DNA of 64,000 nucleotides from Kordia sp965283645 (GTDB taxonomy: Bacteria > Bacteroidota > Bacteroidia > Flavobacteriales > Flavobacteriaceae): the NCBI RefSeq assembly GCF_965283645.1, contig NZ_CBDIPG010000001.1, positions 62,001 to 126,000 of the forward strand, written 5' to 3'. The stretch's first letter is position 1. Every line of letters starts with the position of its first letter. The notes under the pieces were generated by a model, which saw only the letters and a list, made by a program, of their open reading frames with translations, did not search any database and had not been told where the DNA came from. Both the position numbers and the translations under genes were made by a program. This document shows, in pieces, positions 18,448 to 26,831 of this stretch.

Positions 18448-18825
18448 CTATTTAATTTTTGTAACCGTACCGCGTTTTTTAGTTTTCTGATCTTCTAACA
18501 GTGAATATTCTAACAAATACGTGTTTTCAGTAGTTGAAATAATTTTCATCTGAATAGGTTTGCTATCCACAAAATCAATCGGACGTAATTTTCTGCCAAT
18601 AAATTCACACTCATTTACCCAACGAATGGTAAATGTATCAATCTTATTATCATAATAGTCAATACTCAATGTATCTGTACGGACAGACCTTCCCGTTTTT
18701 GTTTCGCCATTAATCTCATACGTAAACTCAAAAGTTCCCGTTTGAAAATCTTTACAATTTCGTTCTACAGAATAGCAAGAAGTCAAAAGTAGGGCAAGGC
18801 AAGTGATAAAAAAGAAATTTTTCAC
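18448..18825 (-). CDS. Small lipoprotein of unknown function
   Basis: 125 residues. The signal peptide ends in the lipobox LLTSC (Cys at about residue 17), so the mature protein begins CYSVERNCKDF and is anchored to a membrane. The remainder is a single beta-rich domain with the conserved pieces TGTFEFTYEING, IRWVNECEF and KRGTVTKIK. Homologues in flavobacteria are sometimes labelled DNA topoisomerase IV; nothing in the sequence supports that and the signal peptide argues against it. It is followed 2 bp later by terC. Confidence 0.85.
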   Translation of the reverse strand: MKNFFFITCLALLLTSCYSVERNCKDFQTGTFEFTYEINGETKTGRSVRTDTLSIDYYDNKIDTFTIRWVNECEFIGRKLRPIDFVDSKPIQMKIISTTENTYLLEYSLLEDQKTKKRGTVTKIK

Positions 18826-18895
18826 CGATTGTAGTTTTAAAATGAATAGTGCTACAAAGAAACTAAAAATTTAAGTTGGTTAAAAAGGAATCCTG

Positions 18896-19306
18896 TTATT
18901 TTTGATATGCGTCAAAAGTTCCGTCTGTATAAAAAATAACAATCTTATCTATTGTTTTGCCATTCGACTGAATTGTGGAAACAACTTTTTCTTCCAACGG
19001 CAATGATTGTTGTGTGACTTGTTTTTCAATTTTTGATGTCGAAATTGGAGGAGAAGTTGACTCAATTTTTTCTTGAATAATTTTAGGAAAACTTCCTTTT
19101 CCATTCAATAACCAATACAATTCAACTTCGGGAAAAGCTGTCAAAATTTTCATTACAAACTCTAAACTTGGCTTGTTTCTGCCAGAAATAATATGCGAAA
19201 TACTCGAACGCTGTACACTCAGTTTATCTGCAAAAGCAGAAGCCGAAAGTCCATAATAATCAATGATTTTTTTGAGTCTTTTAGAAAAATCAGTTGTGTT
19301 TATCAT
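18896..19306 (-). CDS. XRE-family transcriptional regulator
   Basis: 136 residues from ATG 19306; a TTG at 19315 would add three residues but the ATG is better. Residues 5-60 form a helix-turn-helix of the Cro/CI type (LSASAFADKLSVQRSSISHI, then SGRNKPSLEFVMKIL), followed by a low-complexity, Ser/Lys/Gln-rich linker and a short beta-like C-terminus (KIVIFYTDGTFDAY). It faces the M14 peptidase gene across a spacer full of TTTAC-N4-GTAAA palindromes, one of which covers this gene's own start codon. Autoregulation and control of the divergent gene are therefore likely. Such regulators with a YTDGTF tail are widespread in flavobacteria. Confidence 0.85.
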   Translation of the reverse strand: MINTTDFSKRLKKIIDYYGLSASAFADKLSVQRSSISHIISGRNKPSLEFVMKILTAFPEVELYWLLNGKGSFPKIIQEKIESTSPPISTSKIEKQVTQQSLPLEEKVVSTIQSNGKTIDKIVIFYTDGTFDAYQK

Positions 19307-19585
19307 TGTAAACAAGTATTACCGAATTAATATGTTTACAAAAGTAAATAGTTTATACTGTTTAAACAAATAAACAATGTTAATTCAATGTGAGTGATTA
19401 TAAATTACTTTAAGTAAACGTATTTAAGTATCTGAAAATATATAAGTTAACATATATTAAGTGTCTATCAATTAAATCGTAGCCATTTTGCGTGGAACAT
19501 ATGCGCATACTGTTTACATTACTAAACAACAACGTTGATAAAAGCTGTTTACATTTGTAAATAAAATAGTGTTTACATTTGTAAC
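19299..19585. promoter_or_regulatory. Array of TTTAC-N4-GTAAA palindromes (putative XRE operators)
   Basis: Sites read by eye: 19299-19312 (TTTATcattGTAAA, over the regulator's start codon), 19335-19348 (TTTACaaaaGTAAA, perfect), 19513-19526 (TTTACattaCTAAA), 19548-19561 (TTTACatttGTAAA, perfect) and 19572-19585 (TTTACatttGTAAC). A related TTAC-N5-GTAA palindrome is at 19406-19418. The sites fall into two groups, one by each of the two divergent start codons, as expected for an operator region. Confidence 0.6.
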
Positions 19586-19601
19586 TCGTAACAACGCATA
19601 T

Positions 19602-20741
19602 ATGTATACACATCATTTAGCGAATTGGTATCGCAATCATTTTGAAACATCTTTACAAGGACGTTATATTACACTAAATCATATTTCTCCATTATTGGAA
19701 AAATTGCCAAAGAAATTTTCTGTAACACAAATTGGTGTTTCTGTTTTGCAACGTCCTATCCATTCCCTAACGATTGGGAATGGTTCCAAAAAAATATTGA
19801 TGTGGTCACAAATGCATGGAAACGAATCGACGACAACAAAGGCTGTTTTTGACTTGTTAAACTTCTTAAATGAACCTTCCGATATAGTAAATACTATTTT
19901 GAATGAATGCACAATTTGTATCATTCCAATGTTAAATCCGGATGGATCTGAAGCATATACGCGTGTAAATGCTAATGAAATTGACTTAAATCGTGATGCA
20001 CAAACACAAACACAGCCCGAAAGTTTAGTGTTAAGAAGTGTATATGACACGTTTCAGCCTGATTATTGCTTCAATTTACACGGACAGCGAACCATTTTTA
20101 GTGCGGGAAATCATGATAAATCGTCTATCATATCATTTCTAACGCCGTCTGAAGATGAAAAACGATCTATTACACCAACTCGTGAAAAAAGCATGGAAAT
20201 CATTGTAAAAATGAACGAAATGCTACAAAAGCTCATTCCAAGCCATATTGGGCGGTATGATGATGGTTTCAATATAAATTGTGTTGGCGATACGTTTCAA
20301 GCACTTGGAACGCCAACCATATTATTTGAAGCTGGACACTTTCCGCACGATTATCAACGCGAAAACACACGCGAATTGATCTTTTATGCCCTAATAGAAG
20401 CAATTCAATACATAACTTCAACTGAAATTACAGGAAAATTTACAGCAGCATATTTCGAAATTCCCGAAAATGAAAAACAACATTATGACATCATTCTAAA
20501 AAACTTACAAACGGACCAAAACGAAACTTTTGATGTAGGTGTGATGTATAAAGAAATCCTAAATCAAGGTAAAATTGACTTTGAACCGTATATTGAAGAC
20601 AAAAAAATGCTAAAAAAATCGTTCGGACATAAAATCATTGATTTTCAGAACACAAACGCTCAGAGTTCTATATTTCAATCGTTTTCGTTAGAAATTGAGG
20701 TTAACGAATTTTTAAGAATATTCAATAAAATTGACAATTAG
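19602..20741 (+). CDS. M14-family zinc carboxypeptidase
   Basis: About 379 residues from ATG 19602; upstream in-frame codons run through the palindromes and were rejected as start. Zinc site: HGNES (H and E ligands) in MWSQMHGNESTT near residue 75, and the third ligand in NLHGQR near residue 160. NPDGSEAYTRVN and LNRDAQ carry the substrate-binding arginine region, and LFEAGHFPHD holds the catalytic glutamate. No signal peptide, so a cytoplasmic peptidase or amidohydrolase acting on small peptides is likely. It diverges from the XRE regulator and is followed after 87 bp by an Lrp-type gene. Confidence 0.85.
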   Translation: MYTHHLANWYRNHFETSLQGRYITLNHISPLLEKLPKKFSVTQIGVSVLQRPIHSLTIGNGSKKILMWSQMHGNESTTTKAVFDLLNFLNEPSDIVNTILNECTICIIPMLNPDGSEAYTRVNANEIDLNRDAQTQTQPESLVLRSVYDTFQPDYCFNLHGQRTIFSAGNHDKSSIISFLTPSEDEKRSITPTREKSMEIIVKMNEMLQKLIPSHIGRYDDGFNINCVGDTFQALGTPTILFEAGHFPHDYQRENTRELIFYALIEAIQYITSTEITGKFTAAYFEIPENEKQHYDIILKNLQTDQNETFDVGVMYKEILNQGKIDFEPYIEDKKMLKKSFGHKIIDFQNTNAQSSIFQSFSLEIEVNEFLRIFNKIDN

Positions 20742-20828
20742 TTAACATATCTTCTGGTATTTTATGCATTATTATTCGATTTTTTTTGTTTTTTTTGCAT
20801 TATCTTTAAAAAATAATATAAGATAATC

Positions 20829-21308
20829 ATGGCAAAATTTAGGTTAGATGAAGTAGATCATCAGATATTAGACATGCTGATTGAGAACACTAGAATTCCA
20901 TTTACAGACATCGCAAAGAAACTTTTAATCTCAGCAGGAACTGTTCATGTTCGTGTAAAAAAATTAGAAGAAGCAGGAATTATTAAAGGTTCTTCGTTAA
21001 CATTAGACTACCAAAAACTAGGGTATTCGTTTATCGCATATGTTGGTATTTTCTTAGAGAAAACATCACAAACAAAATTTGTATTAAATAGAATTCACGA
21101 AATTCCATATATCACGGTTGCGCACATTACAACAGGTAAATTCAATATTTTCTGTAAAGTGCGAGCAAAAAACACGAAACATGCAAAAGATATCATCTTT
21201 ATGATTGATGATATTGAAGGCGTTTCGCGTACGGAAACAATGATTTCATTGGAAGAAAGTATCAACGACAAAAACCGCTTGATGCATTCAATCTTTAATG
21301 ATTTATAA
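20829..21308 (+). CDS. Lrp/AsnC-family transcriptional regulator
   Basis: 159 residues: N-terminal winged helix-turn-helix (DHQILDMLIENTRIPFTDIA, then ISAGTVHVRVKKLEEAGII) and a C-terminal RAM/ACT-like ligand-binding domain (GYSFIAYVGIFLEK to SRTETMISLEES). Proteins of this family sense amino acids as octameric or dimeric regulators. This gene is a single transcription unit, with a strong terminator downstream. The effector cannot be read from the sequence. Confidence 0.93.
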   Translation: MAKFRLDEVDHQILDMLIENTRIPFTDIAKKLLISAGTVHVRVKKLEEAGIIKGSSLTLDYQKLGYSFIAYVGIFLEKTSQTKFVLNRIHEIPYITVAHITTGKFNIFCKVRAKNTKHAKDIIFMIDDIEGVSRTETMISLEESINDKNRLMHSIFNDL

Positions 21309-21329
21309 CGAAAAATGAACGTATAGCAT

Positions 21330-21363
21330 AAAACCCTTGCATGTTTCGTGTGAGGGTTTTTTT
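21330..21363 (+). terminator. Rho-independent terminator of the Lrp gene
   Basis: AAAACCCT (21330-21337) pairs with AGGGTTTT (21353-21360), followed by a T-run. Confidence 0.75.
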
Positions 21364-21448
21364 ATTACTTGAACTCATCTTGATGAAAATCAAACGCTTA
21401 AGCGAATAGCTTTTATATAAAAAATCACCAGTAAAATACCGAAAAACA

Positions 21449-24037
21449 ATGTCTCGCAAGCCAAAATTAGAACGTTTCAAAGAAAATGTATCTTCAAAAT
21501 ATCAAATCTACAATAGTATTTTCATGACATTACCTTTTGATGGAATCTCAAATACAGGCGTTTTATTGCCGTTATTTAGTGAGATTTGTGAAAAAGAATA
21601 TGCTTTAGATAAAAATCCGTCAGAAATTGTACAAAAGTTTTTTGATCGTTATGTGGAAAAAGATAAAACAGAAGCCGAAAAAATAGATTTGCTATTTCGT
21701 TTTATTCAATACATAGAACGCCAAGTAGTATTATTTGATGCTGTTGAAGATGCTTCATTTGCAATTGTAAACAACATGGATGGACGTGGAACACTACGAA
21801 ACATCAAAGAAGAAGCAGAGGAGAAGCAAAAGCTAGAAGCACTCAAAAACTATTTAAAACACTTTAAAATTCGTCCCGTATTAACAGCGCATCCAACACA
21901 ATTTTATCCTGGACAAGTTTTGGGGATCATTACAGATTTAGCACAAGCTATTGAAAAAAATGATTTGTTAGCAATAAAAAAATTACTGGCGCAACTTGGA
22001 AAAACACCATTCTTCAAAAAAGAAAAACCAACACCTTATGATGAAGCAGTTAGCCTAATTTGGTACTTAGAAAACGTTTTCTATCATTCGGCAAGCAAAA
22101 TATACAACTACATACAGCAAAACATATTCAAAGACGAAGAAATTGGCAATCAAGTAATCGATTTAGGTTTTTGGCCTGGTGGCGATAGAGATGGAAATCC
22201 GTTTGTAACTACTGAAATTACTTTAAAAGTAGCAGAACGCTTGCGTAGCACAATTTTACTAAACTATTATAGAGACATTCGTAAACTAAAGCGTAGACTC
22301 ACGTTTGACGGCGTAGAAAAGCGTTTAGCGCACTTAGAACGTATGTTGTATGATAATGTGTATTTGCGAAAAGAAGAAGGAATGCTGTCGCTTATTACGT
22401 TTGAAGAAGAATTAAAAGCGATAAAAACGATGATTGTTGAAAAACATCAATCGTTATTTGCTACGGAAATGGATGATTTAATCAATAAAGTAAAATTATT
22501 TGGTTATCACTTTGCAATGTTAGACATTCGTCAAGATTCAAGAGTGCATCAAGGTGTGTTTGAAAACATTGTTGATGTCATGAAATCGAAAGGAAATGCT
22601 TTATTTTCAGAAGATTATGCCAAAGCAACTGCTGAAGAAAAAGTGAAAATGCTCACGGAAATTTCAGAAGTCATTCAACCTGAATACTTTGAGGAGGAAA
22701 TTACAAACTCAACAGTTTCGTCAATTTATGCTATGAAAACCATTCAAAAACGTAATGGTGAACGCGGCGCAAATCGGTATATAATCAGTAACAATCAATC
22801 AGCGGTTCATGTAATGGAAGCGTTTACAATGTTGCGTTTATGCGATTGGAAACAACCAGTTGTTGATGTTTCTCCTTTGTTTGAAACTGTTCCAGATTTG
22901 CAAGCGGCACAAGCTGTAATGCGAACATTGTACACAAATGAAGCATATGCGGCGCATTTAAAACGTCGTGGAAACAAGCAATACATCATGTTAGGTTTTT
23001 CTGACGGAACAAAAGATGGTGGATATTTAATGGCGAATTGGAGTATTTTTAAAGCAAAAGAAGAACTTACTACAATTTCTCGCGAATTCGGAATCAAAGT
23101 TATCTTCTTTGATGGTAGAGGCGGACCACCAGCGCGTGGAGGCGGAAAAACGCATCAATTCTATGCATCATTAGGAAGTACGGTGGAAGATGAAGAAATT
23201 CAATTAACAGTGCAAGGACAAACAATAAGTTCCAACTTTGGAACCTTGGAATCGTGTCAATACAACTTAGAGCAATTGTTGAGTTCGGGAATCTCAAATG
23301 AAATATTTTCAGATGCTACCGCAGAATTTTCGAAAGAAAGTAAAGAAACAATGGAAAAGCTAGCATCGGTAAGTTACGACACGTATGTTGCATTTAAAAA
23401 ACATCCGATGTTTTTACCATATTTGGAGCGAATGAGTACGTTAAAATATTATGCGAAAACAAATATTGGAAGTCGCCCATCCAAACGTTCGAAGTCTAAA
23501 GAGTTCAATTTCTCAGACTTACGTGCCATTCCTTTTGTGGGAAGTTGGAGTCAGTTGAAGCAAAACGTTCCAGGATTTTATGGTGTTGGAACGGCATTGG
23601 AGCACATGGAGAAAAATGGTGAATTTGATCAAGTAATAAATCTATATGAAAATTCAGCTTTCTTCCGAACATTGCTTGAAAATAGTATGATGAGCTTAAC
23701 GAAGTCTTTCTTTAAGTTAACCGCTTACATGAAAGAAAATGAGGAATTTGGTGAATTTTGGACGATTATTTTTGAAGAATACGAACGCACAAAACGTATG
23801 TTGTTAAAATTAACAGGATATGAAGAATTAATGGAAAATCAACAAGCTGGAAAAGCGTCAATTCACGCACGTGAAAAAATTGTATTGCCATTATTGACAA
23901 TTCAGCAATACGCGTTACGTAAGATTCAAGAATTGCAAAAAGATCCTGAAACAAACGAGGCGGAATTAAAAACCTTTGAAAAAATGGTAACACGTTCGTT
24001 ATTCGGAAACATTAACGCGAGTCGTAATTCGGCGTAA
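21449..24037 (+). CDS. ppc: Phosphoenolpyruvate carboxylase
   Basis: 862 residues, the usual length. It carboxylates phosphoenolpyruvate to oxaloacetate, the anaplerotic supply to the TCA cycle. Visible motifs: LTAHPTQ near residue 147 (the catalytic histidine), WPGGDRDGNPFVT near 242, MLGFSDGTKDGGYLMANW near 515 (catalytic Lys), FFDGRGGPPARGGGKT near 557 (phosphate-binding Arg loop), RAIPFVGSWSQ near 692 and a C-terminal NINASRNSA. Two of these differ from the E. coli enzyme, which has TAHPTE and GRGGSIGRGGAP. This fits the divergent Bacteroidetes branch of the family. Single gene with its own terminator. Confidence 0.95.
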   Translation: MSRKPKLERFKENVSSKYQIYNSIFMTLPFDGISNTGVLLPLFSEICEKEYALDKNPSEIVQKFFDRYVEKDKTEAEKIDLLFRFIQYIERQVVLFDAVEDASFAIVNNMDGRGTLRNIKEEAEEKQKLEALKNYLKHFKIRPVLTAHPTQFYPGQVLGIITDLAQAIEKNDLLAIKKLLAQLGKTPFFKKEKPTPYDEAVSLIWYLENVFYHSASKIYNYIQQNIFKDEEIGNQVIDLGFWPGGDRDGNPFVTTEITLKVAERLRSTILLNYYRDIRKLKRRLTFDGVEKRLAHLERMLYDNVYLRKEEGMLSLITFEEELKAIKTMIVEKHQSLFATEMDDLINKVKLFGYHFAMLDIRQDSRVHQGVFENIVDVMKSKGNALFSEDYAKATAEEKVKMLTEISEVIQPEYFEEEITNSTVSSIYAMKTIQKRNGERGANRYIISNNQSAVHVMEAFTMLRLCDWKQPVVDVSPLFETVPDLQAAQAVMRTLYTNEAYAAHLKRRGNKQYIMLGFSDGTKDGGYLMANWSIFKAKEELTTISREFGIKVIFFDGRGGPPARGGGKTHQFYASLGSTVEDEEIQLTVQGQTISSNFGTLESCQYNLEQLLSSGISNEIFSDATAEFSKESKETMEKLASVSYDTYVAFKKHPMFLPYLERMSTLKYYAKTNIGSRPSKRSKSKEFNFSDLRAIPFVGSWSQLKQNVPGFYGVGTALEHMEKNGEFDQVINLYENSAFFRTLLENSMMSLTKSFFKLTAYMKENEEFGEFWTIIFEEYERTKRMLLKLTGYEELMENQQAGKASIHAREKIVLPLLTIQQYALRKIQELQKDPETNEAELKTFEKMVTRSLFGNINASRNSA

Positions 24038-24115
24038 CTTCGACAAGCGCAGCTGCTGTTTAAATCGCTTCGCTGTTTGGATTGTTAGATTAAATACTAT
24101 AAATTTTTAGAATAT

Positions 24116-24160
24116 AAAAACACTCAAACCAATTGTATTTCAATTCGTTTGAGTGTTTTT
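24116..24160. terminator. Bidirectional terminator between ppc and the GG-peptide genes
   Basis: CACTCAAAC (24121-24129) pairs with GTTTGAGTG (24147-24155), flanked by five As on one side and five Ts on the other, so it can act on both strands. It separates the converging ppc and peptide genes. Confidence 0.8.
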
Positions 24161-24193
24161 GTTTACTATAGTTTATTTAATGAAGCAATTTGA

Positions 24194-24316
24194 TTATCCG
24201 TCACCGTCATTTGAAATAGTGCCTAAAGTGGAAATAGGAACATCTTCACTAGTGTTTCCTCCAACAATTTTTATTGTTGTCACATTTTGTAATTCAAATT
24301 TTCTGAACTTTTCCAT
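24194..24316 (-). CDS. 40-residue GG-motif peptide, copy 2
   Basis: ATG at 24316, stop at 24194. The peptide starts MEKFRKFELQNVTT, has the double-glycine motif KIVGG at residues 16-20, and continues with a 20-residue core NTSEDVPISTLGTISNDGDG. It is about 80% identical in residues to the neighbouring copy and has exactly the same length. The leader resembles the GG-type natural-product precursor leaders of Bacteroidetes. The core has no cysteine, but is rich in Thr, Ser, Asp and Gly. No processing genes are adjacent. The conserved reading frame between two tandem copies is the main support that it is real. Confidence 0.7.
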   Translation of the reverse strand: MEKFRKFELQNVTTIKIVGGNTSEDVPISTLGTISNDGDG

Positions 24317-24377
24317 AAATTTTCTGATTTTTAAATTAATTAATAGTAGTTAAACTTATTACGTTGAATAAGGTTGA

Positions 24378-24500
24378 TTATCCATCACCTTCATTTGTAA
24401 TAGTACCTAAAGTGGTAATAGGGACATCTTCACTTGTGTTTCCTCCAACAATTTTTGTTGTTGTAATAGTTGTCAATTCAAATTTTTTAAATTTTTCCAT
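24378..24500 (-). CDS. 40-residue GG-motif peptide, copy 1
   Basis: ATG at 24500, stop at 24378. It starts MEKFKKFELTTITTT, then KIVGG at residues 16-20 and the core NTSEDVPITTLGTITNEGDG. Differences from the second copy (Lys/Arg, Ser/Thr, Asp/Glu exchanges in the core) are conservative, which indicates selection on the protein. The gene is first of the tandem pair on the minus strand; the spacer to copy 2 is 61 bp and contains no obvious terminator. The upstream gene on this strand is an AraC regulator about 370 bp away. Function unknown: secreted peptide, RiPP precursor or signalling peptide. Confidence 0.7.
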   Translation of the reverse strand: MEKFKKFELTTITTTKIVGGNTSEDVPITTLGTITNEGDG

Positions 24501-24869
24501 GAATCATCTGATTTTAAAGTTACTAATGATCAAATATTAATAAAAAAGTTAGTTTATAATAATAAAGCTTACCGCGATTCCGTGAATTATAGTTGATAAA
24601 ACCTTTTTTATTATCGCTGACAATCAATTGGTTATGGTTTTTTAGATATAAGTTAAATTCAGTTAATAAGAACTTGTGAATCTACTAAAATAGCTTGTTG
24701 TTTTACTTGTATTTCCCAGCGCTAGAGTTAGTTTTTAACTCGCTAATAAAAAAACTATAAGTATTCGTGAATTCGTGGCGAAACTTCTCGATACAATTTT
24801 CTATCGAAAATCACTTGAAATGACCTTTGTGACTTTAAAAAAGTGTAGTTTCTAACAATCTTAATAAGT
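24501..24869. other. Intergenic region upstream of the GG peptides
   Basis: No gene is seen here. It should contain the promoter of the peptide genes and the 3' end of the AraC transcript. GAGTTA (24725-24730) pairs with TAACTC (24736-24741) in a small hairpin. A dispersed repeat copy lies at about 24783-24830. Confidence 0.5.
24783..24830. repeat. Dispersed intergenic repeat copy, TTCTCGATACAA type
   Basis: TTCTCGATACAATTTT, then ATCGAAAATCACTTGAAATGAC; the same arrangement is seen inverted at 60615-60658 and degenerate at 1393-1445. Non-coding. Confidence 0.5.
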
Positions 24870-25733
24870 CTAAAAAACTGAACTGCGGAAACTTGAAGCA
24901 GTTTGATTCGTTTTTTGCTTAAACAATCGTGAAAAATAGGAGTAATCTTCAAATCCGAGACGATTGGCAATTTCGTTTACAGACAATTCAGGCGTTAATA
25001 ATAACCGTTTTGCTTCTAAAATGATTCTATCTGTAATTACTGTTGTAGCAGTTTTTTGTAATGTTTCTTTACAAATCCGATTCAAATGTTTTAGTGTAAT
25101 ATTCAATTTTTCGGCATAAAATGAAGGTTTCTTTTCATGTTTGTAAAACTGTTCAAGGAATACTTCAAAGTTTCGTAAAATACTGTGAGAACGCTTGATT
25201 TGCAACTGTGTAGATGTGACGTAATGACGTGATAATTCAATGTATATTAAATCGAGTAAACTCAAAACTGCATGTTCCCGAAACAACTCTTTTGAGTGAA
25301 ATTCTTTCAAGATCAATTTAAAAAAAGAACTTAAAATTTCAATTTCTTTAGTGTTTACATGTAATTCAGGTGTATTATAGCTAGAAAAGTAAAACGGATA
25401 ATCATTCACTTGCTTATGTCTGAAATGTACATTGTAAAATTCTTTCGAATGAAATAAAATATATCCATCAATATCTTTTGATAAATTCCAATGATGCATT
25501 TGTCCAGGTTGCAATACATATACGCTTCCAGGTTCAATTTTAAATGTATTAAAATCGACAACATGTGTTCCTGTTCCTTTTGTGAATAGTACAACTAGGT
25601 GAAAATCATGTCGATGTGGTTTCTCAATAAAAGGATGTGCTCGCAAATGATCTTTAAAACGATTGCAGTACAAGTGTTTGCTAGAATCTTCTTCTTTAAA
25701 CTGCGAAATATTATAAACAGGAAGTAATTGCAT
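24870..25733 (-). CDS. AraC-family transcriptional regulator with cupin sensor domain
   Basis: 287 residues. The N-terminal cupin-like domain shows HRHDFHLVVLFTKGTG, a HVVDF strand and LQPGQMHHW, a possible ligand or metal site. The C-terminal AraC domain has two helix-turn-helix units, ending ELSVNEIANRLGFEDYSYFS and RLFKQKTNQTASSFR. It is divergent from a DUF983 gene with a 94-bp spacer. Its targets are unknown; the GG-peptide pair downstream on the same strand is a candidate by position only. Confidence 0.92.
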   Translation of the reverse strand: MQLLPVYNISQFKEEDSSKHLYCNRFKDHLRAHPFIEKPHRHDFHLVVLFTKGTGTHVVDFNTFKIEPGSVYVLQPGQMHHWNLSKDIDGYILFHSKEFYNVHFRHKQVNDYPFYFSSYNTPELHVNTKEIEILSSFFKLILKEFHSKELFREHAVLSLLDLIYIELSRHYVTSTQLQIKRSHSILRNFEVFLEQFYKHEKKPSFYAEKLNITLKHLNRICKETLQKTATTVITDRIILEAKRLLLTPELSVNEIANRLGFEDYSYFSRLFKQKTNQTASSFRSSVF

Positions 25734-25781
25734 ATTATATATAAATGTCCTTTTTGTGCTAATTAATGCGAAAATACAAAC

Positions 25782-25811
25782 TTTATTTTAAAGAACTGAT
25801 TTCTAATTTTG
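25782..25811 (+). promoter_or_regulatory. Putative promoter of the DUF983 gene
   Basis: TTTA at 25782-25785 and TAATTTTG at 25804-25811, spacing 18 nt; the -7 box matches TAnnTTTG exactly, the -33 box has one mismatch to TTTG. The ATG is at 25828. Confidence 0.5.
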
Positions 25812-25827
25812 TATAAAAATAGAAAAC

Positions 25828-26181
25828 ATGGGAAATGCCATACGAAATATCTATAACGGAACATGTCCGAGTTGTAATAAAGGCAAGATTTTTGAAAAAA
25901 ATGGATTGCTTTGTAAGATGAGAATGCCCAAGATATATGACAATTGTACAGTTTGTGGGCATAAGTTTGAAAAGGAGCCAGGCTATTTTTATGGAGCTAT
26001 GTATGTCAGTTACATGCTAACGGTTGCACAAGCAATTGCGGTCTATTTTATATTGGCGTATGTATTTCAATTTGACAATAATTTTCAAATATTTCTAATG
26101 ATTGCCGCAACAATGATTGGTTTGTCTTTTTTTAACATGCGGATTTCCAGAACTATATGGATTCATTTGTTTAAAAGTTAG
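25828..26181 (+). CDS. DUF983 family zinc-ribbon membrane protein
   Basis: 117 residues. Two CxxC motifs, CPSCNKG near residue 11 and CTVCGHKF near residue 45, form a probable zinc ribbon; then EPGYFYGAMYVSY and two membrane helices (about 60-80 and 86-103). This is the DUF983 pattern. Function unknown in the family. No gene follows closely enough to make an operon certain (DinB gene 134 bp downstream). Confidence 0.85.
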   Translation: MGNAIRNIYNGTCPSCNKGKIFEKNGLLCKMRMPKIYDNCTVCGHKFEKEPGYFYGAMYVSYMLTVAQAIAVYFILAYVFQFDNNFQIFLMIAATMIGLSFFNMRISRTIWIHLFKS

Positions 26182-26315
26182 TGTTTGGTATTCAGGTATA
26201 AGCAGTGAGTTTCTGATAATTGAATTATAAGAATCTTTCAATTTTCAATCAAATAATAGTATCTTCGACACTCGAAAAATTAAAAAAATCGATAACCAAA
26301 AATCGCAAATACGTT

Positions 26316-26828
26316 ATGATCTCATATCCAGAAGCTACTGAGTACAACCCATATTATGGGCAATATATTCAACATTTAAAAGGCGAAAATGTACTAGAAT
26401 CTTTAGTGAAAGGTGTGGACGAAGTAAACGACTTAATGGCGTCTTTAACAGAAGAGCAACTGCAAAGTACGTATGCTGAAGGAAAATGGACAATAAAAGA
26501 AGTGTTACAACACATCATGGATACAGAGCGAATTTTTTGCAATAGAGCGTTGCGTTTTGCGCGAAATGACAAAACGGAGTTGCCAGGTTACGAACAAGAT
26601 GAGTATGTTCCTTTTTCTGGAGCAAACGAGCGAAATAGTATGCTAATGTTGCGTGAATACAACGCAATTCGTCAAGCAACAATAACCATGTTTCAATGTT
26701 TTACAGATGAAATGTTTGCCAGAGTAGGAGTTGCCAGTGGAAGTAACATGTCTGTTCGTGCTATTGCGCACGTTATTACAGGTCATGAGCGTCACCACAT
26801 GAACGTACTAAGAGAGCGTTATTTGTAA
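26316..26828 (+). CDS. DinB-family protein (putative thiol-dependent metal enzyme)
   Basis: 170 residues from ATG 26316; an open frame runs upstream to 26220, but a TATCTTCG box there and the conserved start (MISYPEATEYNPYYG) favour the later ATG. DinB four-helix fold with three histidines that could bind a metal: one in LQHIMDTERIF, and the C-terminal pair in HVITGHERHHMNVL. YAEGKWTIKEV is the family signature. Members include damage-inducible proteins and thiol-linked transferases such as bacillithiol S-transferases. Real substrate not known. Confidence 0.88.
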   Translation: MISYPEATEYNPYYGQYIQHLKGENVLESLVKGVDEVNDLMASLTEEQLQSTYAEGKWTIKEVLQHIMDTERIFCNRALRFARNDKTELPGYEQDEYVPFSGANERNSMLMLREYNAIRQATITMFQCFTDEMFARVGVASGSNMSVRAIAHVITGHERHHMNVLRERYL

Positions 26829-26831
26829 AAA

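Noticed and set aside
19569..19601. Upstream start of the M14 peptidase
   Set aside because: Those codons form the operator-like palindrome and do not look like protein; ATG 19602 fits.
24153..24353. Plus-strand open frame over GG-peptide copy 2
   Set aside because: It is the antisense of the conserved minus-strand peptide, overlaps the terminator and has no homologous frame at the tandem copy.
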